DNA of 64,000 nt, taken from positions 1 to 64,000 of the forward strand of contig JBFLYW010000002.1 of NCBI GenBank assembly GCA_040756515.1, written 5' to 3'. Positions within the stretch are counted from its first letter, which is position 1. The number at the start of each line of letters is the position of its first letter. The notes below the pieces were generated by a model. That model was not told the DNA's origin. It did no database searches and was given only the letters and a program-made list of their open reading frames with translations. The stretch comes from DSXH01 sp020724325. GTDB lineage: Bacteria; Bacteroidota; Ignavibacteria; Ignavibacteriales; Melioribacteraceae. This document shows positions 17,675 to 26,495 of this stretch, piece after piece. The position numbers and the translations under genes were made by a program.

Positions 17675-18898
17675 ATGAAAATACACGAATATCAAGCTAA
17701 AGTACTTCTTAAAAAGTACGGAGTGCCAATTCAGGACGGTATTGCCATAAAGGATATTAATGAATTTGACAGTGCTATTTCAGAACTTCAATCGCGAGGT
17801 ATAAATCAATTTGTTGTAAAATCTCAAATTCATGCCGGCGGAAGAGGTAAAGGAAGGATATATAATGCCAACAATAAACAGGAATTGATACTTGAAGGCG
17901 GAGTTAAATTTACCACATCGGTTGATAAAGCAAGAGAATATGCTTCTAAGATGCTGGGGAATTTAATTGTAACACATCAAACAGGTCCGGCTGGTAAAAT
18001 TGTTAAAACTCTTTTTATTACCGAAGGTCTAGATTATAAAAAGGAACTTTATCTTGGTATTTTATTAGACAGAAGTGTTTCTAAAAATGTTATTATGGTA
18101 TCAACCGAGGGTGGAGTTGAAATTGAAAAAGTTGCAGAAGAAACTCCAGAGAAAATAATTAAAGAATGGATTGATCCTTCTGTTGGTATTCAAAATTATC
18201 AGGCACGCAAACTTGCCTTCGGACTGGGGCTTGAAGGAAACACTTTTAAAAATTTTATTCCATTCGTTATAAAGCTATATAAGGCTTATGAGGATTCTGA
18301 TGCATCACTTTTAGAAATTAATCCTCTTATAATAACAAACGACGATAAAGTTGTAGCACTCGATGCCAAGATGAATTTCGATGATAATTCATTATACCGT
18401 CACCCTGAAATTGCCGGGTATCGCGATATGAACGAAGAAGATCCGCTCGAAATTGAAGCATCCAAATACAATTTGAATTACATTAAGCTGGATGGTAACG
18501 TTGGATGTATGGTTAACGGTGCCGGTTTAGCAATGGCTACTATGGATATAATAAAACTTGCCGGCGGTGAACCGGCTAACTTTCTTGATGTTGGCGGCGG
18601 GGCAAATAAAGAAACTGTTGCCAACGGATTTAAGATTATTCTTGCGGATTCCAACGTTAAAGCGATCCTTATAAATATTTTTGGCGGAATTGTTCGATGC
18701 GATCGTGTTGCTCAGGGCGTAATTGATGCCGTTAAAGAAATCCATGTTAAAGTGCCTGTGGTTGTAAGACTTGAAGGTACAAATGCCATTGAAGCTAAAG
18801 AGATGCTTGAAAACTCCGGTTTAAATTTTGAAGTGGCTGTTTCTCTTCAGGAAGCTGCTCTAAAGGTAACTTCTGTATTACAAGCAGAATTTGTATAA
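17675..18898 (+). CDS. sucC: Succinyl-CoA synthetase (ADP-forming) beta subunit
   Basis: SucC forms the nucleotide-binding subunit of the TCA-cycle ligase that interconverts succinyl-CoA and succinate with ATP or GTP. The protein starts MKIHEYQAKVLLKKYGVP, as in all SucC. It has the ATP-grasp segments SQIHAGGRGKG and LEINPLI and the C-terminal CoA-ligase signature GGANKETVANGF with NIFGGIVRCD. From the ATG at 17675 (AGGGA just upstream) the length is 407 residues; the 30 residues upstream in frame are not family sequence. The alpha subunit gene sucD is not adjacent and must be elsewhere. Confidence 0.96.
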   Translation: MKIHEYQAKVLLKKYGVPIQDGIAIKDINEFDSAISELQSRGINQFVVKSQIHAGGRGKGRIYNANNKQELILEGGVKFTTSVDKAREYASKMLGNLIVTHQTGPAGKIVKTLFITEGLDYKKELYLGILLDRSVSKNVIMVSTEGGVEIEKVAEETPEKIIKEWIDPSVGIQNYQARKLAFGLGLEGNTFKNFIPFVIKLYKAYEDSDASLLEINPLIITNDDKVVALDAKMNFDDNSLYRHPEIAGYRDMNEEDPLEIEASKYNLNYIKLDGNVGCMVNGAGLAMATMDIIKLAGGEPANFLDVGGGANKETVANGFKIILADSNVKAILINIFGGIVRCDRVAQGVIDAVKEIHVKVPVVVRLEGTNAIEAKEMLENSGLNFEVAVSLQEAALKVTSVLQAEFV

Positions 18899-18937
18899 AA
18901 AATTATAAAACGCACTTATTTGTGCCATACAAAAAAC

Positions 18938-19309
18938 ATGATAGAAATAAAAATTACAATTGAAGCTGCTCTCTCCTTACTTCTTGAGAGAATGAAGTTT
19001 GAGCTAAAGTTCAGACAGAAAGCCGGTATTCTGCCTGATTCGAGCCGGCTTGAAGACTTGTCGTATAAAGAACTTATTCAAATTTGCGAAGCGGCTATTT
19101 TCGATACAATTTTTTTATTACCCACGGACCTTGTAATTCAAGAAACCAATCTAATACACATAATAACCGAAACTGTTAAATCTTTAGCAAGAATTTATAA
19201 AAAGGAAGAGTTCCTGCTCTTTTCACAAAAGAAAGCCAGGTATTTAATCCAACCAATTGTAGATTACGTTACAAGAATACCAGAAGAAAAAGAATTCAGA
19301 AACAATTGA
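18938..19309 (+). CDS. Uncharacterised small helical protein
   Basis: No family is recognised. The 123-residue product (ATG at 18938, no clear Shine-Dalgarno) is predicted mostly helical and soluble, with a charged N-terminal half and alternating hydrophobic residues. It lies 39 bp after sucC on the same strand and may be a distal gene of that unit. A TTG at 18920 would add six residues. The coding call rests on frame length and codon use similar to the neighbours. Confidence 0.5.
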   Translation: MIEIKITIEAALSLLLERMKFELKFRQKAGILPDSSRLEDLSYKELIQICEAAIFDTIFLLPTDLVIQETNLIHIITETVKSLARIYKKEEFLLFSQKKARYLIQPIVDYVTRIPEEKEFRNN

Positions 19310-19626
19310 TTAAAATTACATATCAAAATTAACTCTCTCATTCCTCATTTAGTTTTTCTATCTCTTCTTCAGAAAAAAGAATTAGTTACACTAATTTTAA
19401 CGGCGCCGAAAACCAACTTAACGAACTTAGCTCAAGTATTTATTTTACACATTTCCTCTTAACCGGCAATTTGCACAGTTTCTGCCAAAAACAATATTGA
19501 AAGTCAATCCAACATTATATTAGTTTACACATACAAAGTGTTTTGATAAGCCGGTTGAAAATTATCAGCTTATTTTTTTTTCAACCTATTCATATTATCT
19601 TAGCATAAAAATTTAGATTGATTTAG
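19310..19626. other. Intergenic region with a weak terminator-like hairpin
   Basis: This 317-bp stretch has no gene. Near its end ATAAGC (19546-19551) can pair with GCTTAT (19568-19573), followed by a run of eight or more T residues. That resembles a short intrinsic terminator, though the stem is only 6 bp and far from the upstream stop codon. The promoter for the downstream exported protein should lie in the last 60 bp but was not identified. Confidence 0.4.
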
Positions 19627-20388
19627 ATGGTAAATTTTTGCTTAACCATTTTTCTTTTCGTTTCCTCACTAACTTTTTCACAACAAATCTATTTTTGCAA
19701 AGGATATACAGAATCCGGAGAACCGATTGATCCATTTATAGGAAATAAAATAGAAGTCAATCAATCATTTACTGTTCTGCTTAAACTTAGAGAAAAGGAC
19801 TTCGATAATAATCTCATTTTTATTTCAATAAAAAAAAGCGAATCGAGGTTCGATCAGAATAATGTAAGTAAAATGTTGCGCGTAGTAAAAGGTAAGAACT
19901 GGATTACATTTAACCATAAAATTACTGAAGAAGGGAATTATACAGTTTCGTTTAGAGATTTTAATAAAAAGGAGATTGCATCATCAGTGCTTGCAGTTGA
20001 AAAACCGAAGAGCAAAAAAGTAGAAAGCTTTCAAACGGGTTATTTTATGCCTAATCTAAAAATCATTTTTTGTAAACGGATTGTAAACGGTTCTCCAGCC
20101 GGCATTCTTGAAAAAATCTCATTATTCAAATCCAATGGCGAAGTATATATCTACTTGATAAACAACATGCCGTTAAGATCCAGCAAACTTTTGGTTAACA
20201 TCTGGAAGAAAACTACGCATTATTCCGGCTACGAAGAATTTATTGATACAAAAAAATATGAAATAAATTCAGAATGGTATGATACTTTTTTCAAATACCG
20301 TTTCGAAAAAGCAGGTGAGTACAAAATTAACTTTTTTAATCAAAAGGAATTATTACTTAAATCGGCTTATATTACGGTTGAAAATTAA
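19627..20388 (+). CDS. Exported protein of unknown function
   Basis: The 253-residue protein has a clear signal peptide (about residues 1-19, hydrophobic core CLTIFLFVSSLTF followed by SQQ). The mature part looks like two successive beta-sandwich regions (about 25-120 and 150-250), each ending in a strand that closes with a V-E or E-N pattern. No family is recognised. It lies 18 bp before the sugar nucleotidyltransferase gene. An extracytoplasmic immunoglobulin-like fold is a guess from the strand pattern. Confidence 0.6.
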   Translation: MVNFCLTIFLFVSSLTFSQQIYFCKGYTESGEPIDPFIGNKIEVNQSFTVLLKLREKDFDNNLIFISIKKSESRFDQNNVSKMLRVVKGKNWITFNHKITEEGNYTVSFRDFNKKEIASSVLAVEKPKSKKVESFQTGYFMPNLKIIFCKRIVNGSPAGILEKISLFKSNGEVYIYLINNMPLRSSKLLVNIWKKTTHYSGYEEFIDTKKYEINSEWYDTFFKYRFEKAGEYKINFFNQKELLLKSAYITVEN

Positions 20389-20406
20389 TAATAACCAAAT
20401 GGAATA

Positions 20407-21273
20407 ATGATGAAAGGTATTGTACTTGCCGGAGGATCCGGCTCCAGAATGTACCCCGTCTCAAAAATTTATAGTAAACAGCTAACACTAATTTATGATA
20501 AACCGCTAATTTATTACCCGCTTTCAGTTTTATTGCTTGCCGGAATTCGCGACATACTGATAATTTCTAACAGCGAAACTATTCCGCTTTACCGGAAACT
20601 TTTCGAGGATGGGTCATCAATTGGAGTAAAATTCAGTTATGAAATTCAGAAAGCTCCTAATGGTATAGCCGAAGCATTTATTATAGGCGAAAAATTTATT
20701 GGTAATGATAACATTTCACTTATTCTGGGTGATAACATTTTCTACGGCAAACTCAATTTCTTTTACAAAGCCGTTGAATCATCAAAACCGGGCGCTACAA
20801 TATTTGCATATAAGGTTAACGACCCGCAAAGATACGGCATTGTTGAATTTGATGATTTAGGCAAAGCACTAAGTATTGAAGAGAAACCCCTGAAACCAAA
20901 ATCTGATTATGCAGTGCCGGGTTTATATGTTTACGATAATAAAGTAATTGAAATTGCAAAGTCATTAAAACCATCTGCAAGAGGAGAACTTGAAATAACC
21001 GATGTTAACAAGAAATATCTTGGGATTGGTCAACTTAATGTAGAGAAAATAGGAAGAGGCGTTGCGTGGCTGGATACCGGCACTCCAGAAGCTTTACTTA
21101 AAGCTTCGAATTTCTTCGGAGTAATTGAAGACCGACAGGGACTAAAAGTAGCATGCCTGGAAGAAATTGCATATTTGAAAGGATTTATAAATAAGGAACA
21201 GTTAAGTAATCTAGTAGCCGGTTTACCATATTCCCTTTACAGAAATTATCTGGAGAAAATACTTTCCGAATAA
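20407..21273 (+). CDS. rfbA: Glucose-1-phosphate thymidylyltransferase
   Basis: RfbA/RmlA makes dTDP-glucose from glucose-1-phosphate and dTTP, the first step toward dTDP-rhamnose for surface polysaccharides. The 288-residue length is typical. Recognised parts are the nucleotide loop GIVLAGGSGSRMYPVS, SKQLTLIYDKPLIYYPLS, the metal/base segment LILGDNIFYG, EEKPLKPKSDYAVPGLY, RGELEITDVN and the C-terminal GRGVAWLDTGTPEAL. The usual GTR-L of the loop reads SRM, a conservative change. The other rhamnose genes (rfbB, C, D) are not in the window. Confidence 0.95.
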   Translation: MMKGIVLAGGSGSRMYPVSKIYSKQLTLIYDKPLIYYPLSVLLLAGIRDILIISNSETIPLYRKLFEDGSSIGVKFSYEIQKAPNGIAEAFIIGEKFIGNDNISLILGDNIFYGKLNFFYKAVESSKPGATIFAYKVNDPQRYGIVEFDDLGKALSIEEKPLKPKSDYAVPGLYVYDNKVIEIAKSLKPSARGELEITDVNKKYLGIGQLNVEKIGRGVAWLDTGTPEALLKASNFFGVIEDRQGLKVACLEEIAYLKGFINKEQLSNLVAGLPYSLYRNYLEKILSE

Positions 21274-21290
21274 GAAGATTGATTGAAAAG

Positions 21291-21698
21291 ATGGCATATA
21301 AAAAACTATATAAATATTTGCTGATTATATTCGGCTGGTTTTTTGTAACACTTGGTATCATTGGAATTTTTGTGCCTTTAATGCCCACAACAATTTTTTT
21401 CATACTTGCGGCAGCTTCATTTGCCAGAAGTTCCGAAAAATTTTACAACTGGCTTATTAATCATCCAAAGTTTGGTAAGTTTATAAAGGATTACCGTGAA
21501 AAACGGGGCATACCACTTAAATCCAAGGTTATAGCTGTATCGATGCTAATTGTTACTATTGGTTCTTCTGCATATTTTTTTACTGAAAGAATCTTGGTAA
21601 GAATTATTTTAGTGATAATTGCTTTTTGTATAAGTGCATACATTGTTTCATTAAGGACTATTAAAGAGACCGATAGTGCTTTGAATGAAGCCGACTAA
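21291..21698 (+). CDS. DUF454 (YbaN-like) inner-membrane protein
   Basis: The 135-residue membrane protein has three or four helices (about residues 8-45, 85-105 and 108-128). It matches the DUF454/YbaN pattern GIIGIFVPLMPTTIFFILAA followed by FARSSEKFYNWLINHPKFG and DYREKRGIPLKSK. The function of this family is unknown. The ATG at 21291 begins the family sequence; an in-frame TTG at 21279 would add four residues. It starts 17 bp after rfbA and is probably cotranscribed with it. Confidence 0.85.
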   Translation: MAYKKLYKYLLIIFGWFFVTLGIIGIFVPLMPTTIFFILAAASFARSSEKFYNWLINHPKFGKFIKDYREKRGIPLKSKVIAVSMLIVTIGSSAYFFTERILVRIILVIIAFCISAYIVSLRTIKETDSALNEAD

Positions 21699-21861
21699 AC
21701 CGGCAATAAAGTTCTTAGCTGCTCTAATAAATAGAGGCTTCTTTTTATAAAGTTTATTATCTTTAATGGAAAGCTTAATAGTAAAAGAGGTTTATTGTTT
21801 GTTTATAAATGCTCTTTAACAAATTTTAATCTCATATATCAATTTAAGGAGACTCACGGGA

Positions 21862-23445
21862 ATGGGGCTGTTCTCATCAAAAAGAAAAAGTGAGCTTGAT
21901 AAATTAATTGAAGAGAATGACGAGCTTAAAAACACACTTCACTCATTCGTTCAAAAACACCAGAGTCTAAACGAATTAGACAGCAAAATTGCAGAAGCCC
22001 GCAAAGAATTATTAGAATTATCCAGGTCAAATGAAATTCAGCGGAAAGAATTAAATAATTTAGAACAGGAAATTGAAACCAAAAAAGAATTTCTGCAGAA
22101 TCAGATACTCGAAGAAGGAAAAGAAAGTCAAGAATCCGAAGAACTTCTGCAGCAAATTGAAGAGAAGAAATTATTTTTAGAAAAATTAAACGAACAATAC
22201 AGCACGCTTCAGAACAACCTTGGGTTCTTAAAACAGGAAGAAAACAGAATTCAAGAACTTTTGAATAAATACGGCGGAAACTTTGAAGATACCGTATTCA
22301 GGATCAAAGAAGAGGAAGACGGAGTAACGGAAAGACTGAACCAGCTTAGAATGGAAGAATCCAAAAAAAATGCAATAATTAAATCGCTTGACGAGAAAAT
22401 AAGTTTGAGCGAAGAAATTAAAGCAAGTCTGGAAACTTCAATTTCTGCTCTGGTGGGTCAGCTATCTGAAAAAGAGAAAGCGTTTACAGAATACTCTTTG
22501 AAAAGGGATTCTATTCTGGATGAAATAAGAACCAGACAAAAGGAATTTGACGAGTTCGAATACAAATTCAATTATCACAAAGAAGTTATTAGTAAAACCG
22601 AAGATGAATTAAAGAATCTGATAGAAAAGAAGACATTTTTACTTGAAGAGATTAGAAAATTCGAAATAGTTAAAAGTGAAATACAGGATAAGATATTCCA
22701 GCAGCGAAGCGAAGAAGAACGGCTAAACGAACTAATTTCTTTGAAACAGAAGGCGATTGAGGAACTGGAGAGAAGGAAGTTTGATATTGAGGAGAGCCAT
22801 TTACAAATTGAAAGTAACCTTGCCCAGGTATTATTAAAATTTACCGAAGAATTAAGTTCATCAAAAAACAGGGTGGCTGTTCTTAAGCAGGAAATATTCG
22901 ATAAAGAAAAAGATATTTCGATAAAAGAAAAAATCCTTCTAGAAAAGACATCTCAAATAGCTGAATACGGCGGCATGACAAAGATATTGCAGAAAGAAAG
23001 AAGCAGCATGGAACAATCGATAGCCAATTTAAAAGAACAACAGAACGAACTTTTAGAAGAATTATCTGCACTAAAAGATAAAGTGAACAGACAAAAGATT
23101 ACGCTTCAGCAATTAAGAACGGATTCAGAAAATTTGAAAAGCAAAAAAGAAATTATTGAGAGGGAGTTTAGAATTCTATTTACACAGGGGAGCGAAAACT
23201 ACAAAAACTTAGAAGAAAATAAACAAAGAATCTATCAGGAAATTGCTGAAACACAAAAAGAACTTGAAGAGCTAAAAAACAACACTGCAATTGTACGGGC
23301 TGAATTACGCGACTTAAAACTCGAAAGCACTAATGTAGAAGCTCAAAAGGAAGAATTTGCCGCAAAGATTTCTGAACTGATTGCATTGGAGAAGAATCTC
23401 AAATTCAGAATCTCTGAATACGAAAAAAAACTGGAAACCTCATAA
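21862..23445 (+). CDS. Long coiled-coil protein
   Basis: The 527-residue protein is almost entirely heptad-repeat coiled coil from about residue 10 to the end, rich in E, K, L and Q, with no signal peptide, ATPase or membrane segment. It begins MGLFSSKRKSEL, in which glycine 2 and a basic patch could promote membrane association, but this is speculative. AAGGAG precedes the ATG by 13 nt. It resembles SMC-hinge or myosin-like filaments only through composition. No function is assigned. It ends directly at the right-hand mosaic repeat region. Confidence 0.75.
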   Translation: MGLFSSKRKSELDKLIEENDELKNTLHSFVQKHQSLNELDSKIAEARKELLELSRSNEIQRKELNNLEQEIETKKEFLQNQILEEGKESQESEELLQQIEEKKLFLEKLNEQYSTLQNNLGFLKQEENRIQELLNKYGGNFEDTVFRIKEEEDGVTERLNQLRMEESKKNAIIKSLDEKISLSEEIKASLETSISALVGQLSEKEKAFTEYSLKRDSILDEIRTRQKEFDEFEYKFNYHKEVISKTEDELKNLIEKKTFLLEEIRKFEIVKSEIQDKIFQQRSEEERLNELISLKQKAIEELERRKFDIEESHLQIESNLAQVLLKFTEELSSSKNRVAVLKQEIFDKEKDISIKEKILLEKTSQIAEYGGMTKILQKERSSMEQSIANLKEQQNELLEELSALKDKVNRQKITLQQLRTDSENLKSKKEIIEREFRILFTQGSENYKNLEENKQRIYQEIAETQKELEELKNNTAIVRAELRDLKLESTNVEAQKEEFAAKISELIALEKNLKFRISEYEKKLETS

Positions 23446-24170
23446 CCGCTGAAAAAAAAATCGCTTGTCATTTCGAACCCCTATTCATCGGGAGTGTCCT
23501 GTCATTCTGAGCCGAACAAAGTGAGGCGAAGAATCTGTTCGTAGTTTCTCAGTCGCTTCGCTCCTTCGGAATAACATTCCTCATCCCGCTTTGCGGGATT
23601 CGGAATGACGTTCCTCAGTCACTTCGTTCCTTCGGAATGACGTTCCTCAGTCACTTCGTTCCTTCGGAATGTCAGATCGAATTGTCATTTTGATCACCTC
23701 GTTGACGGATCGGGAGAGTCGAACCTAAACCTTGAAGGTCAAGAGCTGTTGTTTATTTCCTCATGACCTTCAAGGTTGTTGATTCTTCAGTCATACCGAC
23801 TGTGTCGGTATTCCTTCAGAATGACAGAGTAGAAAGTGTCCTGTCATTCTGAGCCAAACGAAGTGAGGCGAAGAATCTATGCGTAGTTCCTCATCCCGCT
23901 TTGCGGGATTCGGAATGACATTTCTCAGTCTCCCAACAATTCGGGGTCCTCAGAATGACAAAGCATAAAGTGTCCTGTCATTCTGAGCCGAATAAAGTGA
24001 GGCGAAGAATCTGTTCGTAGTTCCTCAGTCGCTTCGCTCCTTCGGAATAACATTCCTCATCCCGCTTTGCGGGATTCGGAATGACGTTCCTCAGTCACTT
24101 CGTTCCTTCGGAATGACATTTCTCAGTCTCCCAACAAGTCGGACTTCTTCGAAAGGAACCTTCTAAATTT
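23446..24170. repeat. Mosaic repeat region (palindromic families), right copy
   Basis: At least three copies of a block of about 130-170 bp begin with CTGTCATTCTGAGCC, continue with GTGAGGCGAAGAATCT and include CATCCCGCTTTGCGGGATTC; they start near 23500, 23838 and 23970. Between the first two lies a 50-bp palindrome (23728-23777). The whole region is the reverse-complement relative of 16035-16600. There is no open reading frame. Together the two regions bracket 16601-23445. Confidence 0.9.
23728..23777. repeat. 50-bp palindromic element (AACCTTGAAGGTC family)
   Basis: Perfect 14-bp stems, AACCTTGAAGGTCA and TGACCTTCAAGGTT, lie around a 22-nt loop. The loop read on the minus strand (TGAGGAAATAAACAACAGCT) matches the style of the loops at 16277 and 16407, so this copy is inverted relative to them. 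Confidence 0.88.
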
Positions 24171-24309
24171 TTTAGAAGTCTATTTTATAAACTGTACAGG
24201 GAATTTTACGCACTTTTATTTAGATACTTATTATCCCTTTGGATTTTTTAATTAATAAATTTATTTTGCATGCGCCTTGTCGAATAAAATTTCATTTAGA
24301 AAGAATATA

Positions 24310-25023
24310 ATGCATATTACAAATCCCCAACGGCTGTTTCTAACTACTTTGATGTTATACCTAATTACTATTCCCGTTTTCGGTCAGCCGGTGAGAGATA
24401 CGCTTAAGTATAAGACAAATCCTAATTACGAATTGCAGACGAGTTTGTTCGGTCTTTACAAAACCCGCCAGGCAGATATAATTATGCTGGGTAATTCATT
24501 AACTGCCGGTGCAGACTGGGGCGAGCTGCTCGGTCGTTCTAACGCTGTGGGAAGAGGAATCCCCGGAGATATTATTCAGGGTTATACTGCAAGATTAGAT
24601 TACATTCTTAAATTGAAACCCAAAATTGTTTTTATACTTGGCGGATTAAATGATATTTACGGCTGGACTCCTGTTGAAGAGATCTTTTCAGATTATGTAA
24701 AACTTATCCAAGCTCTGCGGACAAACGGAATTGTTGTAGTAATTCAATCCACTACATACGCGGGCAGAGATTGGGGAAAAGGATGGGGCGGAACTCCGGA
24801 AAATAACTCCGGAAGAAATAAAGAGGTTGATAAACTGAATAATCTGCTCTTCGATTACGCTAAGAAAAATAATATGGATTTTATTAATCTTAATGCTAAA
24901 ACTGCTGCAAGAGACGGCTTTTTACGTCCCGAACTGACCTACGATGGTATCCACTTTAATTCTGAGGGATATAAAATTTGGGTAAGAGAGGTTGAAAGAG
25001 TTTTAATAAAATATAAAATGTAA
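24310..25023 (+). CDS. Secreted SGNH/GDSL-family hydrolase
   Basis: The 237-residue product has a signal peptide (about residues 1-25, cleavage near VFGQ) and a complete SGNH set: the block I serine in IIMLGNSLTAG, the block II glycine in NAVGRGIPGD, the block III asparagine in GGLNDI, and block V DGIHFN with the catalytic Asp and His. This is the active PAF-acetylhydrolase-like/acyl-esterase type. I prefer the ATG at 24310 over an upstream TTG because it places the signal peptide at the terminus. It is the first gene of the acyl-transfer cassette, 32 bp before the membrane-anchored SGNH protein, so a role in removing or placing acyl groups on a surface glycan is likely. Confidence 0.85.
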   Translation: MHITNPQRLFLTTLMLYLITIPVFGQPVRDTLKYKTNPNYELQTSLFGLYKTRQADIIMLGNSLTAGADWGELLGRSNAVGRGIPGDIIQGYTARLDYILKLKPKIVFILGGLNDIYGWTPVEEIFSDYVKLIQALRTNGIVVVIQSTTYAGRDWGKGWGGTPENNSGRNKEVDKLNNLLFDYAKKNNMDFINLNAKTAARDGFLRPELTYDGIHFNSEGYKIWVREVERVLIKYKM

Positions 25024-25055
25024 TCTGTACTCTCAGATAAAATAAGGATAATTAA

Positions 25056-26468
25056 ATGAACTCAGAAAACAATATTCAGAAGCCGCTATCATTAATATTA
25101 TTGGTGATTGTTATTCTATATCTAATCTCATTCATTAATGTTAATTATGATTTAGCGGGAATAAACATTAGACAGATAGATATTTTTTCCGATATTAAAA
25201 TCGAACAAGAAAATAAGGAGTTAAATAACAACATAATTAACCAACAGTATGAGCAACCTGTCTTATCGGCTGCGCTACTAAATCCTTTTGCTTCTCTAAA
25301 TAATTTGTTTGGCTTGCTAAATCTGGAAAACGAGAACTCTTCTTTATTATCGATACAGGGCGTAAAAACGCCGCTAATCGGAAACACAAAACAACTTTCA
25401 TTCTTTTTTGATGCATTAAAAAACAGCAAAACAAAATCTGTCCGAATTGCTCATTACGGCGATTCAGCAATAGAAGGTGATCTTATAACGGCAGATTTAC
25501 GTGAAGAACTACAAAAGAAATTTGGAGGCAATGGAGTTGGCTGGTTAGGAATTGTTTCCCAGGATATTACTTTCAGAACAACAACCAAGCATAGTTTTTC
25601 CGATAATTGGGAGAATGCCGCGCTCTATACTAATAATCCAAAAGGTTATCCGCTCGGCATAAGCGGCGAGGTTGCAATTCCAAAAGGAAATGCCTGGGTT
25701 CAATACGAAACAACAAGAGCAAGACGATCCTTAAAAGATTTCAGCGTTGTTAAATTATACTATGCAAATGCTAAGAACTCACAAATATTCTATTCGTTCG
25801 ATGGCGGCGCTAAACAATCTGTTCAATTAAAAACCGGAAGCAGCGTTCAGGAACTTGTAATTAAACCTGCTGGAAGAGCTAAGGTTATTAAATTAGAATT
25901 CCCTGTGGCAGATCAGGCGCATTTTTACGGAGTTAGTCTGGAAAACGAAACCGGCTTATACATTGATAACCTTCCTTTAAGGGGAAACACAGGAGTTGAT
26001 ATTGGGCAGATTTCTCAGACAATGCTAAAGGAATTTGCAAAATATTTTGATTATAAATTAATCATATTAGAATTCGGATTGAACATTGCCGGTTCAAGCA
26101 AGACGGATTACTCCTGGTATGAACGAGAAATGTTAAAAGTAATTAATCATCTTAAACAAGCTTTTCCAAGAACAAGCATTATAATGATAAGTGTTCACGA
26201 TAAATCGATGAAGAAAGGTTCGAACTTTGTTACAGACCCGGCAATACTCAAACTTTTAGAAACACAAAAGAATATTGCAAAGCAAGCCGACGTTGCTTTG
26301 TGGAGTATGTTCGATGCAATGGGCGGAGAAAACTCTATGCCCAAATGGGTTAATGCAAATCCCCCGCTGGCATTTAAGGATTACATTCACTTTAATGATC
26401 AGGGCGCTGCTAAAATTGCTCAATTGTTTCTTGAATCATTATTAACTGAATTTAGTAAATACAAATAA
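25056..26468 (+). CDS. Membrane-anchored SGNH-domain protein (DltD/AlgJ/PatB-like role)
   Basis: The 470-residue protein has one N-terminal transmembrane anchor (about residues 10-28) and no cleavage site, so the rest should face the periplasm. After a linker, an SGNH fold carries block I in AHYGDSAIEGD (about 132-142), a beta-rich insert (about 190-310), LIILEFGLNIAG, and block V DYIHFNDQG near the C-terminus. The nucleophile Ser, Asp and His are all present. The architecture recalls the SGNH partners of MBOAT acyltransferases (DltD, AlgJ/X, PatB). Its neighbours are an acyl-AMP ligase, an acyl carrier protein and an MBOAT. Confidence 0.8.
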   Translation: MNSENNIQKPLSLILLVIVILYLISFINVNYDLAGINIRQIDIFSDIKIEQENKELNNNIINQQYEQPVLSAALLNPFASLNNLFGLLNLENENSSLLSIQGVKTPLIGNTKQLSFFFDALKNSKTKSVRIAHYGDSAIEGDLITADLREELQKKFGGNGVGWLGIVSQDITFRTTTKHSFSDNWENAALYTNNPKGYPLGISGEVAIPKGNAWVQYETTRARRSLKDFSVVKLYYANAKNSQIFYSFDGGAKQSVQLKTGSSVQELVIKPAGRAKVIKLEFPVADQAHFYGVSLENETGLYIDNLPLRGNTGVDIGQISQTMLKEFAKYFDYKLIILEFGLNIAGSSKTDYSWYEREMLKVINHLKQAFPRTSIIMISVHDKSMKKGSNFVTDPAILKLLETQKNIAKQADVALWSMFDAMGGENSMPKWVNANPPLAFKDYIHFNDQGAAKIAQLFLESLLTEFSKYK

Positions 26469-26495
26469 TCTTAGAATTAATTCTCTGGAATCATT

